Source: Marsupella aquatica
Lineage: Eukaryota; Marchantiophyta
NCBI GenBank assembly: GCA_973895155.1
Contig: OZ316899.1
Span: 7,874,001 to 7,938,000 of the forward strand
Length of the DNA stretch: 64,000 nucleotides
Direction: 5' to 3'
The notes beneath the pieces are model-generated. The model made no database searches and was not told where the DNA came from. It was given only the letters and a program-made list of their open reading frames with translations. The translations under genes were made by a program, and so were the position numbers. Numbering within the stretch: the first letter of the stretch is position 1; every line of letters begins with the position of its first letter. Below are positions 1-9,468 of the stretch, in pieces.

Positions 1-435
1 TCATTGGTTAACAGATTTAACCTGAATATTGTGGTGTGTTTATTGTTATTCATTTAGGATTAGCAGAAGCAAACATGGAGGATGTGGCAATGGCAAAGAA
101 GAGGACAAAGGCTGTTCATAATGGTAAGTTGATAGTGACAACTTTGTGGTTGGTGACATGTACATTTAGCACATGTGATTAGTGATTGACTTATGTTGGA
201 CAATGCACTGAATTGTAGTTGATGCAGAGTTGATAGACTCTCAACCAAGTGGGAGCGGGGTGAAGTGACGCCAAAACTTGGGAGCAACATTGGATGCAAG
301 TAAGATTGTAGATGGTTCAATTGAAGCAAGTACAATGTTTGCAGATATTGAGATGATGTCGTAGGGAAATCCTACTACACAATCAGAAGTGTCAAATATG
401 GATGCAGATTCTTTGAAGAAGAGTGTCCCCAATTC

Positions 436-816
436 TTGATCACCAACACAAACACTCGTGCCAAAGTGATGACTTGCAACCAAGGTATGAATAATGTCAT
501 GTATAAGCCACCCAGGAAAGCCAAGAAAAATAGCCAAGGTAAGGTGGAGGTGATAGCCACAACAGAGCTAGTCCATAATCTTCTATCATGGGAGGCTGAC
601 TCACAGGTATGTGTGGGTACATGCATTTTGCAACTGGATCATACTAAATTCCATGGCAAAGTGGTCCCAAATGACCATGTAAAAGTGTTGTTGACTACAG
701 TCATTGTATCTGATTATAATTTGCCATTTCCAAATAGAGCAGATGATCCACCTCAAGAAGTAATTGCAAATATCAACCTATTTATTAAAAGTGTATTTTC
801 TTTTGTTCACAAATGA
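436..816 (+). CDS. 3' part of a transposon-type protein with a DUF8039-like domain (partial)
   Basis: This open frame codes for about 126 residues and ends at TGA. A basic stretch (PPRKAKK) is followed by a block that reads VGTCILQL..., HGKVVP, DHVKVLL and YNLPFPN. That order (G-T-I/V, HG, D-V-K-V, L-P-x-P) is the pattern of the DUF8039-like domain of plant transposon proteins and matches the three domains of the gene at 9.5 kb. A probable earlier exon lies around 67-123, with a GTAAGT donor at 124-129. The 5' end of the gene lies outside the window. The AAATGTACACTTT tail that follows also follows the 9.5-kb gene, so the two probably belong to related elements. No catalytic core is present here, so this is a fragment or a separate short protein. 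The family match is from memory of the pattern. Confidence 0.4.
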   Translation: MITNTNTRAKVMTCNQGMNNVMYKPPRKAKKNSQGKVEVIATTELVHNLLSWEADSQVCVGTCILQLDHTKFHGKVVPNDHVKVLLTTVIVSDYNLPFPNRADDPPQEVIANINLFIKSVFSFVHK

Positions 817-819
817 GTC

Positions 820-910
820 TTGAAATGTACACTTTCATGTCCCCAAATGTACACTTCAAGACACCCAAATGTACACTTTTGTGTCTCTAAATGTACACTT
901 TATAGGCCAA
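820..910. repeat. AAATGTACACTTT short-repeat tail
   Basis: Four copies of an AAATGTACACTTT-type motif, separated by short spacers such as CATGTCCCC, follow directly after the stop codon of the preceding gene. The same motif forms a longer array at 13.49-13.83 kb after the transposase. The stretch 911-1150 is AT-rich and I see nothing else in it. Confidence 0.75.
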
Positions 911-1153
911 ATCACATTAATATTATATTAATAAATAATACATATTATATTATTTAATAACTCACATAGAAATGGAGGATAAAAACTTATAAAGTTATTT
1001 CATCCCCATTTAAGGACCAGATATTCTGTGAACAAAATAACATCATTCCAAATAGATTATAAAATATCTTTATACAATTATCTGCAAATTTACATTGAAT
1101 ACGAACATGTTTCTAGTACTATCCAAGGGGCTTAACACAAGTCAATTAAATAT

Positions 1154-2212
1154 CTAAACCAAGTGCTCCCTACAATGTGTATTTGAGCATGTGCCCCTGT
1201 CTCCTTTCCTATCTACCCTATTGTCACGGTTGCAACTCACTTTATTTTCAGGGAGTTGAAATCTGGTGGTGTTGTTCCTAATGGCTATAATCTCCCGCAA
1301 AAAGTGTCTGGGATTTTCTCTATATGGACCTGAATAGTCCTTTCCTAAAAATGATTTAGCAAGTGAGTTGACAAGTGCATTGTCAAGTTCCACCTCAGGA
1401 CGTAAACTACATATACGGTGCTTTACATTCCAAGGGATCTCATTACTGTTGAGGTCCAACACACTATGTGTAAACTGTGACTTCCAAATTTTTGCTGCAA
1501 ATCTCTTGCTAAGTTGATCATAAGTAATCTCATTTTTTGCCTTGTCTCTCTTCATGTGCAAAAGAGACCACTTTGGAGAGTTGAGAAGAAGATAGCATCG
1601 AATGTCACTTGCATGTGATAGTTTCTCAAGACATGGCCAAAGAATTGCTAGAAGAAAATTATCTCCACGATTGGCATGCGTGTAGGGCACTGGAAATAAT
1701 CCGGTCATGTCTGGGTTGGCAAATGCCTTAAGGGGGGAGTCATCCACAAGGAGGGTGTTGGTTTCATCATATAGATTTCCAAATGCATTCCATACCACCT
1801 GAAAATCCTTCAGTAGCACATTTGCCTTTCCGTTTGTAATGTCACGCCTTTGAATGCCTGTGTCAAAGGCTTCCACCTGTGTGAATACAAACTTAAGTTT
1901 CAACCGCTCCTCAACAGTGAACATCATGTTCAGCATTTTCACTGTTCGTTCTACCCCAGCACAAGTCCAAATTGCAACGTCAAATCTGTCAAAAACCAAC
2001 TTTAGAAACTCATGGAGCCCTGGTCGTTCTGTATACATGCGACTAATACCATTTTTTCTATCCCAATGCACTCCACTTGAGGTGACAATATTCCTGGATG
2101 TGCCCTTGCTTTGGAATTCAATAGAATCCCAAAGTATTTTATTAAGGTCCAAAATCAGCAACTTCCGCTTGACGGGACCAGGTCTCGATTCTGCAAGTGC
2201 ACCAAACACCAT
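1154..2212 (-). CDS. FCP1/NIF-like phosphatase-domain protein with altered active site
   Basis: The protein has 352 residues when started at the ATG at 2212. Upstream in-frame sequence contains a copy of the intronic GGACT-type repeat, so it is probably not coding. Near the N-terminus LLILDLNKIL occupies the position of the hydrophobic-DxDxT phosphatase motif of the HAD/FCP1 family. The first Asp (nucleophile) is kept, but the second is Asn. Later come FDVAIWTCAG (FCP1 motif II region, W-T-x-x) and TLLVDDSPLKAFANP, a good match to the family's DDSP...NP acid motif. FCP1-type enzymes remove phosphate from serine in proteins such as the RNA polymerase II tail. With the Asn substitution, activity here is doubtful. 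It lies 218 bp downstream of, and on the same strand as, the ParB-methyltransferase gene. A GTATGT donor near 2309 and an AG before 2196 could make a short intron. Confidence 0.6.
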   Translation of the reverse strand: MVFGALAESRPGPVKRKLLILDLNKILWDSIEFQSKGTSRNIVTSSGVHWDRKNGISRMYTERPGLHEFLKLVFDRFDVAIWTCAGVERTVKMLNMMFTVEERLKLKFVFTQVEAFDTGIQRRDITNGKANVLLKDFQVVWNAFGNLYDETNTLLVDDSPLKAFANPDMTGLFPVPYTHANRGDNFLLAILWPCLEKLSHASDIRCYLLLNSPKWSLLHMKRDKAKNEITYDQLSKRFAAKIWKSQFTHSVLDLNSNEIPWNVKHRICSLRPEVELDNALVNSLAKSFLGKDYSGPYRENPRHFLREIIAIRNNTTRFQLPENKVSCNRDNRVDRKGDRGTCSNTHCREHLV

Positions 2213-2429
2213 TCTCAGAGAAAAGACCAAAAGTGAACTTTGGATTAGGATTGTCTCAGTCCAAAAATACAACACAATGGCTGACAAAAACGAAAATTAA
2301 CCTACATACCGTTTTTAGAAGCCTCACAATGTGTAGACGGATATGGAGACTTTAATTGGTGAGCCCATTCTGTGAGACCGAGAAGTATTTTAGATTGATA
2401 TGAATAAATAGAAAGTCAAAGGCTGAATT

Positions 2430-5400
2430 TCATTCCGAAATAAGAGATCCGTATTCATCAATAATCATGTCAGCACCAAGCTCCTGTTGGATTTCAAAAT
2501 TGACATCTGAAGTACTTTGTTCTACCCAATAAGGAGAAGTCCAAACAGGAGTTATGAACCCCAATTCTCCCCTCTTATACTCCTCCTTATTGAGAATTGA
2601 AGGAGCAGCTTCCAATGATATTTCTTGGCCTCGATTTGGCCCACTTTTCCACACGTAACATCGTGCGTCGCGTTCCAATGACCTCCATCCAGTTGATCCA
2701 ACTCTATTCCCTTTCTTTTTTGAGAACGGAAGGACAACAGGACTCCTCGAGTGTGAACGAACGAACACCAATTTGTCATCAGAAGCTGAAAAGAGTGTGT
2801 CAGGACAAGTTGAAGCACCTGCCTGGTTGTCAGCAGCCGTTGATTCATTTCCTCCTGGATTGATGGGAATGTCAGGCAATCCGCCGGCTTCCCCACGAGT
2901 CAATTCGTTAGTTTCAGCTTCATTTGAATCTCCAAGCCTCGTTGCGCCTTCGTTGATCAGATTGGTTGAAGAAAGATGATCAAACATATCAACCCTTGCT
3001 CCTTCCAGTTGCTCCATCTGTCCTCCCGGCGTTGTTGGATTGGGATCATCCTTGTCCAAGTTATCATCAACTTGAACTTCATGGGGCCCCGGAGGGATGT
3101 CATCTAAACCAGATGAACGGTTTGGTGCAAGTCCAATATCATCATCTACATCGTAAGGCTCACCTTGACCAACACGGTCATCCAAATTTTTGACATATGC
3201 CTCCTCTGATGCCTCTACGCCTTTAGCCACTTTGTCAGCAACATCTTCAGACTCAGAACCGTCGGATTCAACAGCGACAGCTACAGCCGCAATAGTGGTA
3301 GCCCATTGTCGAGAATTTTCAGCAAGTGATTCACAATGGGCTTTAAGTGAGGGAACTCTCTCGCAAAGGTAGGAAGCAAAAGCTTCCACAAAATGCCTCT
3401 CGGACTGAGAGTCACAATAAACAAAGCATTCCCTATCGCAAAAAAATGATGTCTTCATGACTTGGCCACCGGAGAAAAAATCTAGAACCAAATCTCCCGG
3501 TTCTGATAAGGATTCAATAATCCTTTGGATCATCCGCGTGGGTTTGGCATGAGGATTAACCCATCCTCCGCGACTACCAACTGTCTCAAATCGAGGGGCC
3601 ATATTCATAATCTTGACGGCCTCTTCCGGGTCCAAAACCACTTTTAGGTCGTCGTTTTGTGTCCCCTCATCTGATTCCTTAGCTTTCCCCTTTCCCTTGT
3701 CGATCTTGCATACTTCATAATCAACATCCTTTGAAGTATACAAGAATTTTGGCTTTGGATAGTTGGGCTTGAAAACTTCATTCCAATTGACGTCTTCATC
3801 TCGAGAAATCCCTGCAAAGATAACTTCTTCAATCCCTCCACCCCAACATGAGTCATGAGGGTGCGGTTGATCATCTCGTGAATAACTCCCATACTCAATG
3901 TGAATGGTCAAAGCTTTCTCTTGTCCCAATTTACGAAGGGCACCATGGACATTCAGTGCAAGTTGTCCAGGATGAACTGTTATCGTCACCACAATCGTGG
4001 GATTTTGTGGAAGCTCCACAATGTATTCAAAGAGAACAAGAATCTCTGCTTCAGTCCACTATTTTTGTGGAAGCCGGCTAAAATCAACAATGGCAAGAGG
4101 GCAGGTCGGAGGAGCTTCTTGCAATGACTCTGGATCAATGGTCTTCATGAGATTGTCGCTAAAAAATGTAACCCATGGTAGGGTCCGAGAACGTGATCCT
4201 CCGCCAAATCTCTGGCAGTATATATCATCTAGGCGGAATACCAATGCCGTCGGCAAGATTGCGCTCTCCCGCGTATGATTTGGCTTTAAAAGGTTGGCAA
4301 GATAGACCTCGCCAGCGGCTCTTCGACACCTGCTGAACTCTGAATCAATTGCTAGCGTAGGAAGAACCTCAACTACTTTCCTCCAATTAGTATTTGTCGG
4401 GAAATTCACCGCATCCTTGGTGCAATAGTAGTCTTCAATAAGGGACTTGAGTTTCCGCACGATCTTCACATCTTTGGCCAACTCCTCTATAGATGGCATG
4501 TCTGATTTATTAGAGGCATCTTTCTTTAGCAATACCTTTCCTGACTTCACCCGCGTCAGTATTCTTGTGATGTCTCGTTGTGAGATCAACTCACCATCAA
4601 AACAATGAAACATGGCAACAGTAATTGCTTTTTCAGACTTCTCATTTCCTTCTACACCAGCTCCATCGGGAAGTTTCCCATCCAACCACAATTGGCATAC
4701 CAAACTCCATAAATCAAAAAGAGCATTGTCGGCAAACAGTAACCAGTAGACATTACGACAATCTTTCCTTCCCATGGTCATTCTTGCAAGAGCCAACCAA
4801 TCCTACAATTGCAAAGGAAAGTCTGTTAGTTCTCCATAACTCAATTGTTTGAAAGCACTCAGGTGCGGACTGAGACCATCCCAGTCCAACACAGAACTAG
4901 ACAGTATCAGTGGAAATATTATATTGAATGTGCATGATTTAGTTTGGACTAGGACCATCCCAATCCAAAACAAAACTAGACGGTATCAGTGGAGAAATAT
5001 TCTACTGAATGTGCATGAATCCATTTGGACTGGGACCATCCCAGTCCAACACAAAACTAGACAATATCAGTGGAAATAGTCTATTGAATGTGCATGAATC
5101 CATTTGGACTGGGACCATCCCAGTCCAACACAAAACTAGACGATATCAGTGGAAATATTCTACTGAATGTGAATGTATCCATTTGGACTCGGACCATCTC
5201 AATCCAAAGCAAACTTGAAGCTTTGTGGTCAAAGACTACCATCTCAATTGTAATCACACATGGAGAGTCTACGGTATTGTACCAATCAAGCAGTAACACT
5301 TCATACCTGAAATTTTTGATTGTCTTGAGCGTTTGTTTTGTTGTCCCCATGTTTTGGCCGGCTAGGTTTTCCACATTCCACAAATTGCCGCCTAGCATGA

Positions 5401-7608
5401 ACGACTGTATCTTTGAAGCATGACTGAAACACCATCGTGCTATTGATAGCATTAGATCGCATTGAATGCTCAACTAATATTGATGATGGTGTTCGATGAG
5501 ATAATATTCTTGACTTTCGAAATTCCAGCTTTTTTGCCAATGCTGTTAGCTTGGCATCCTTGTTTGCCCATTCTCGAATCCATCTGGCTGCTCTGGCCGA
5601 ATGTTGACCGCTAATGGCAAGGAATTGAACCTCCCCCTTTTTCACGGCTGCTACAAAGTCCCTCCTATCTGATTCCGTGTTGTCATATTGCATTAGGTTT
5701 CTATGTTTTGTAGTGTAAGGAATCAAGTCTGCTATGTGTGGTTCATGCCCTGGATTTCTTATCATGGAATTGGCCACCTCCTTTACATGGTCTGCATTCA
5801 ACATTCTGTAACAGAGTCTTGCCGACGCAGGGAAAATACTCTCTACGGGAATAGAAAATATCGAATTGATCCCAAACGTATAATATTGCTCCATTTGTTG
5901 TAGTACCTCATTACCTTCTAAGACCTTCTTCTCCTCAGGAGCGTCCAACTGCTCGTCCATATCTTGTGAATGCACTGTCAGGTTTTCTGTAGTGTCATCC
6001 ATGATGGCACTGTCAATTTTCTGTTTCTTCTTTTGTCTTGGCCTCTTTTCACTTGCACTTGGCTTCTCAACCGGACGTTTCTTCTCAACTGGCTTCTCAA
6101 CTTGGCTTCTCGTACTCGGCTTCTCAACTGGCTTCTGAACTCGGCTTCTCGTACTCGGCTTCTCAACCAGCTTCTCAACTGGAAGTTTCTTTTCAACCGG
6201 AGGTTTCCTTTGGCTTTGTTTTTGTTTTCCCACTGCTCTTTGAGAGGTTGCTGCTGTAGTTCCCGCGGTCTCTGTTGTAGGTTCTGGAGCTTTCTCTGGC
6301 GCCTTCTCGGGCACAGGGTTTGTATTCACCGTTGGAAGGTTTCTCGTCTTTGACAAAGATTCTATCCATTGCTTTGCTTTGACTAAATCAAAGTTGGGAT
6401 CAAATGCAACATCCTTATCAATTAAAACACCAGGCTCCTCTGACTCCAACGATAACAATCCAACTTTCTCAAGTAAATTGCTTAACGTCCAAGTAGTTGC
6501 AAAAGAGAAATTGCCTTGGTGCTTCATCATGTTGAGTTTCAAATATTGAAACCCATACATAATGTCGACTGGAAGCATACCAGTTACCCCGATGACCAAC
6601 TTCTTTGTGTCATATGTCTTTGGAAAAAATCCCATTGACAAAACGCTCAAGTCACCACTTGCGTGCCATTCGACATAGAATTCTGAGGAGTATGCCTTTG
6701 ACATGAGGTTAACTTTAACCCAGCATGACCTATCGTGCATCTCCAGAATGACCGAATTCATCCCTCTCCCTCCAATGCCAACAGAGACCACAGGTCCGCA
6801 AACCAAAGTCAGGCTATCATTTGCTCTGCACTTTAAGGTCAAAACAGGTTCAATCGTGCTTGATGGCACTTCATTATTAAGCGGGGTTCTTGAGAACTCA
6901 AGCCCCCATCGGAAGCCTGGGGATCTCTCATCTAGTAAGAATCCGTCCCGGCAGTCGGTCGGTGCAATCGCGGGTTTGAAACCAACAAGATCGCTCCCTG
7001 CATCATAAAAACATCATCCATGTTAGACTTATTAAGTTTAAAACATTTGAATAACTCTTGTTGGATTAGGATGGTCCTAGTCCAACTTGAGATGGTTTTA
7101 GATTTGCTCCTACAATCGAGATTCAATCTCCTGGATGGATTAGGATCATCCGAGTCCAAGTTTGGATTGGGATCATCCGAGTCCACGTTTGAATTAGGAT
7201 CATCTGAGTCCAAGTTCGGATTGGGATGGTCCGAGTCCAACTTTGGATTGGGATCATCCGAGTCCAACTTTGGATTGGGATCATCCGAGTCCATGTTTGG
7301 ATTAGGATCATCTGAGTCCAAGTTCGGATTGGGATGGTCCGAGTCCAAGTTTGGATTGGGATCATCCGAGTCCAACTTTGGACTCGGATGGTCCCAGTCC
7401 TCTAAGACTTAGGGAGGATAGGTGATGGATACTTACTAGGGATTCTTGATTGAAATTGTTTGGAGTCTTCAAGTGCCAGTTCTACACTGTCGCTCATAGA
7501 GGAGAGGTCAAACTCCTCTGTTGCTTCCACGGAGGACTTCACAAGGACGCGATTCGCTTCCATCTTTCTGACACGTGGCAGAGTGACACGTGGCTTCTTA
7601 GCAGGCAT
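2430..7608 (-). CDS. Three-exon gene: ParB-like domain fused to degenerate beta-class DNA N4/N6-methyltransferase domain
   Basis: Exons run 7608-7437, 6997-5307 and 4802-2430. Donors are GTAAGT (7436-7431) and GTATGA (5306-5301). Acceptors are ATGCAG and TTGTAG. Phases agree across both junctions and give 1,411 codons. Exon 2 holds an unknown N-terminal domain, a basic KPVEK-rich linker (about residues 255-350), and then a ParB/sulfiredoxin-like domain (about 440-540) with ISGQHSARAARW at the position of the family's G-x-R/H-R box. Exon 3 carries a methyltransferase core in the order motif IV region, then HAKPTRMIQRII (like the HPTQKP box), then PGDLVLDFFSGG (motif I, about 1050-1070). This order is that of beta-class enzymes. 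The DPPY motif is replaced by VDFSRLP, and one in-frame TAG interrupts exon 3 at 4061-4059. Both make DNA-methylating activity unlikely. The C-terminal 250 residues are acidic and low in complexity. ParB plus methyltransferase is a phage or giant-virus type pairing, so acquisition by transfer is an inference. Confidence 0.6.
4867..5215. repeat. About 80-bp tandem repeat with GGACTGGGA-CCA-TCCCAGTCC palindrome (intron 2)
   Basis: Just over four copies of a unit of about 80 bp lie inside intron 2 of the ParB-methyltransferase gene. Each holds a 21-base palindrome with 9-base arms and a 3-base centre, followed by AACACAAAACTAGAC. Short open frames across it are repeat artefacts. Confidence 0.85.
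7060..7405. repeat. 27-bp minisatellite (GGATTGGGATCATCCGAGTCC type), intron 1
   Basis: About ten consecutive 27-bp units from 7135 onward, plus a related copy near 7061, fill intron 1 of the ParB-methyltransferase gene. Units differ mainly in the arms of the GGA(C/T)T...AGTCC palindrome. Since 27 is a multiple of three, the array gives spurious long open frames with nine-residue periods. Confidence 0.9.
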
Positions 7609-7629
7609 CCGATTTAGGGCAATGAAAAA

Positions 7630-7960
7630 GAATGGAGGTGGAGGCGGAAGCAGGCAGAGGCGGGGAGGCGGAGAGAGAGCGGAGAGCAAAGAGCAAGGAG
7701 AGCGAGCGAGTGGAGGCAAAGAGCAGAGAGCGGAGGCGGAGAGTGGAGAGCGTGAGCAGAGTGAGGAGCGAAAGAGTGAGAATGAGAATGAGGTCCTGGC
7801 TGGACCTCTCCGTCCCTTTACCCCCTCTTGCCTCACCCCGGCCTGCGTACGGCCGGTTGCCTCCTTCTCCTACGTACGGCCTGATAGTGCGTACGGCTTG
7901 CTCCTGCGTACGGCCCGTTGCCCGCACCCTGCATACGGGCCTCCTTCCTTGATGTCCTGC
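7630..7960 (-). promoter_or_regulatory. Probable 5' UTR/promoter: purine tract and five CGTACGGC-type boxes
   Basis: Upstream of the ATG at 7608 lies a GA/GAGCG-rich tract (about 7630-7790). It is followed by five near-identical CGTACGG(C) boxes (the last is CATACGGG) spaced roughly 18-27 bp apart between about 7845 and 7940. The CGTACG core is self-complementary. Regular spacing next to a gene start suggests protein-binding sites, but function is inferred only. No clear TATA box was identified. Confidence 0.35.
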
Positions 7961-8002
7961 CTACCTAACAGCCTTGCACGGTAGTCCCCGCGCAATTAGG
8001 CT

Positions 8003-8061
8003 CGTGAAGATAAGGTGTGCCGCAAGCTAAGGTGAAGGGGTACTCAACCCTTATCTTCACG
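8003..8061. repeat. 13-bp perfect inverted repeat CGTGAAGATAAGG / CCTTATCTTCACG
   Basis: Arms lie at 8003-8015 and 8049-8061 with a 33-base spacer, so the region could form a stem-loop. It sits between the two divergent genes. I see no gene from 8062 to 8630. Confidence 0.75.
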
Positions 8062-8632
8062 CGATTTCCGTTTGAGCCGACTCGAGCAAAGGGTATATTT
8101 CGGGAGACGCCCACTTCGGAGCTCATTCTTGTTCTAGTTTCCCAAATCTAAGCTCCATGTAATCCGGAGTTTCTCTTAAAGTGTTATGTATTGAGCCACT
8201 TACCTTCAATGGGTCAGCTTAGCCAGCTTCTTGACTTTTGGGGTCCTCTCAGTTTATCTTTTACAGACATGTGTGGTTTAGGGTTCAGTTTGTTTTTTAC
8301 TCCCAAGATTTAGTGGCATATAGCTTGTATTTCAGGGTTCTGGGAAAGTTTTTACCAATCTACAGACAACAATGTATCCCCCTTGGATGTGATATTCATA
8401 TTCTACCAGATCTTAATACTAAGGTGAGTATAAGGTTAACGCATTCAAATATAAGGCTAGGCTTCATTATTTCATGAAACTGTATGTAGACATTAGGGTC
8501 TACCTTAAGACCACGCAAACTTTAGGCTACACCATATAGGGAGATCCGTAAAATACGGAGTCTTCCTAAATTTGGAATTTTCTTAGCTTAAAATGTTTGA
8601 AGTTTATCTCCCGTTACATTATGGGTTGGTCT

Positions 8633-9425
8633 AGGATGGTCCTAGTCCAAGTTTGGATTCAGATGTGGACTAGGATCATCCGAGTTCAACTTTGCATTGG
8701 GATCATCCGAGTCCAACTTTGGATTGGGATGGTCCGAGTCCAAGTTTAAACTTGGATGGTCCAAGTCCTAGTTTGGATTGGGATGGTCCGAGTCCAAGTT
8801 TGGACTTGGATGGTCCAAGTCCTAGTTTGGATTGGGATGGTCCGAGTCCAAGTTTGGATTAGGATGGTTCAAGTCCAAGTTTGGATTGGGATGGTCCGAG
8901 TCCAAGTTTGGACTTGGATGGTCCAAGTCCTAGTTTGGATTGGGATGGTCCGAGTCCAAGTTTGGATTAGGATGGTCCGAGTCCAACTTTGGATTGGGAT
9001 GGTCCGAGTCCAAGTTTGGACTTGGATGGTCCAAGTCCTAGTTTGGATTGGGATGGTCCGAGTCCAAGTTTGGATTGGGATGGTCCTAGTCCAACTTTGG
9101 ACTGGGTTGGTCCCAGTCCAAATCCAGAATCGGAGGATCGTACTCCAAATCTAGACTCGGAGGATTCCAGTCCAAATCCGGACTCGGATGGTCCCAATCC
9201 AAATCCATAATCGGAGGATCGTAGTCCAAATCTAGACTCAGAGGATTGCAATCCAAATCCGGACTTGGATGGTCCCGGTCAAAATCCGGTCTCGGATGGT
9301 CCTAGTCCAAATCCAGAATCAGAGGATCGTAGTCCAAATCCGGACTTGGATGGTCCCGGTCCAAATCCGGAATTGAAGGATCGTAGTCCAAATCCAGACT
9401 TTGAGGATCGCAGTCTGAATCAAAA
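8633..9425. repeat. Large 27-bp minisatellite (GGATTGGGATGGTCCGAGTCCAAGTTT type)
   Basis: Nearly 800 bp of about 28 degenerate 27-bp units. The first two thirds are of the GGATGGTCCGAGTCCAAGTTT kind. The last third changes to a GGAGGATCGTAGTCCAAATCC kind. The array ends just before a splice acceptor (TTTTTTTCAATGTGCAG) at 9452-9468, so it probably lies in an intron of the transposase gene that follows. It is the same family as the arrays at 4.9 and 7.1 kb. Confidence 0.9.
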
Positions 9426-9468
9426 TTTGCATGACTTTGGTTGTAATCCATTTTTTTCAATGTGCAGG

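Noticed and set aside
6932-7412. Long open frames on both strands with nine-residue periods (DSDDPNPNL-like; GLGSSESKF-like)
   Set aside because: They are translations of a 27-bp minisatellite, which is open in several frames because its period is divisible by three.
7460-7984. Plus-strand frame of 174 codons opposite exon 1 of the ParB-methyltransferase gene
   Set aside because: It is antisense to an exon with good splice signals and to a GA-rich tract. Its composition (GERASGG) comes from the purine tract.
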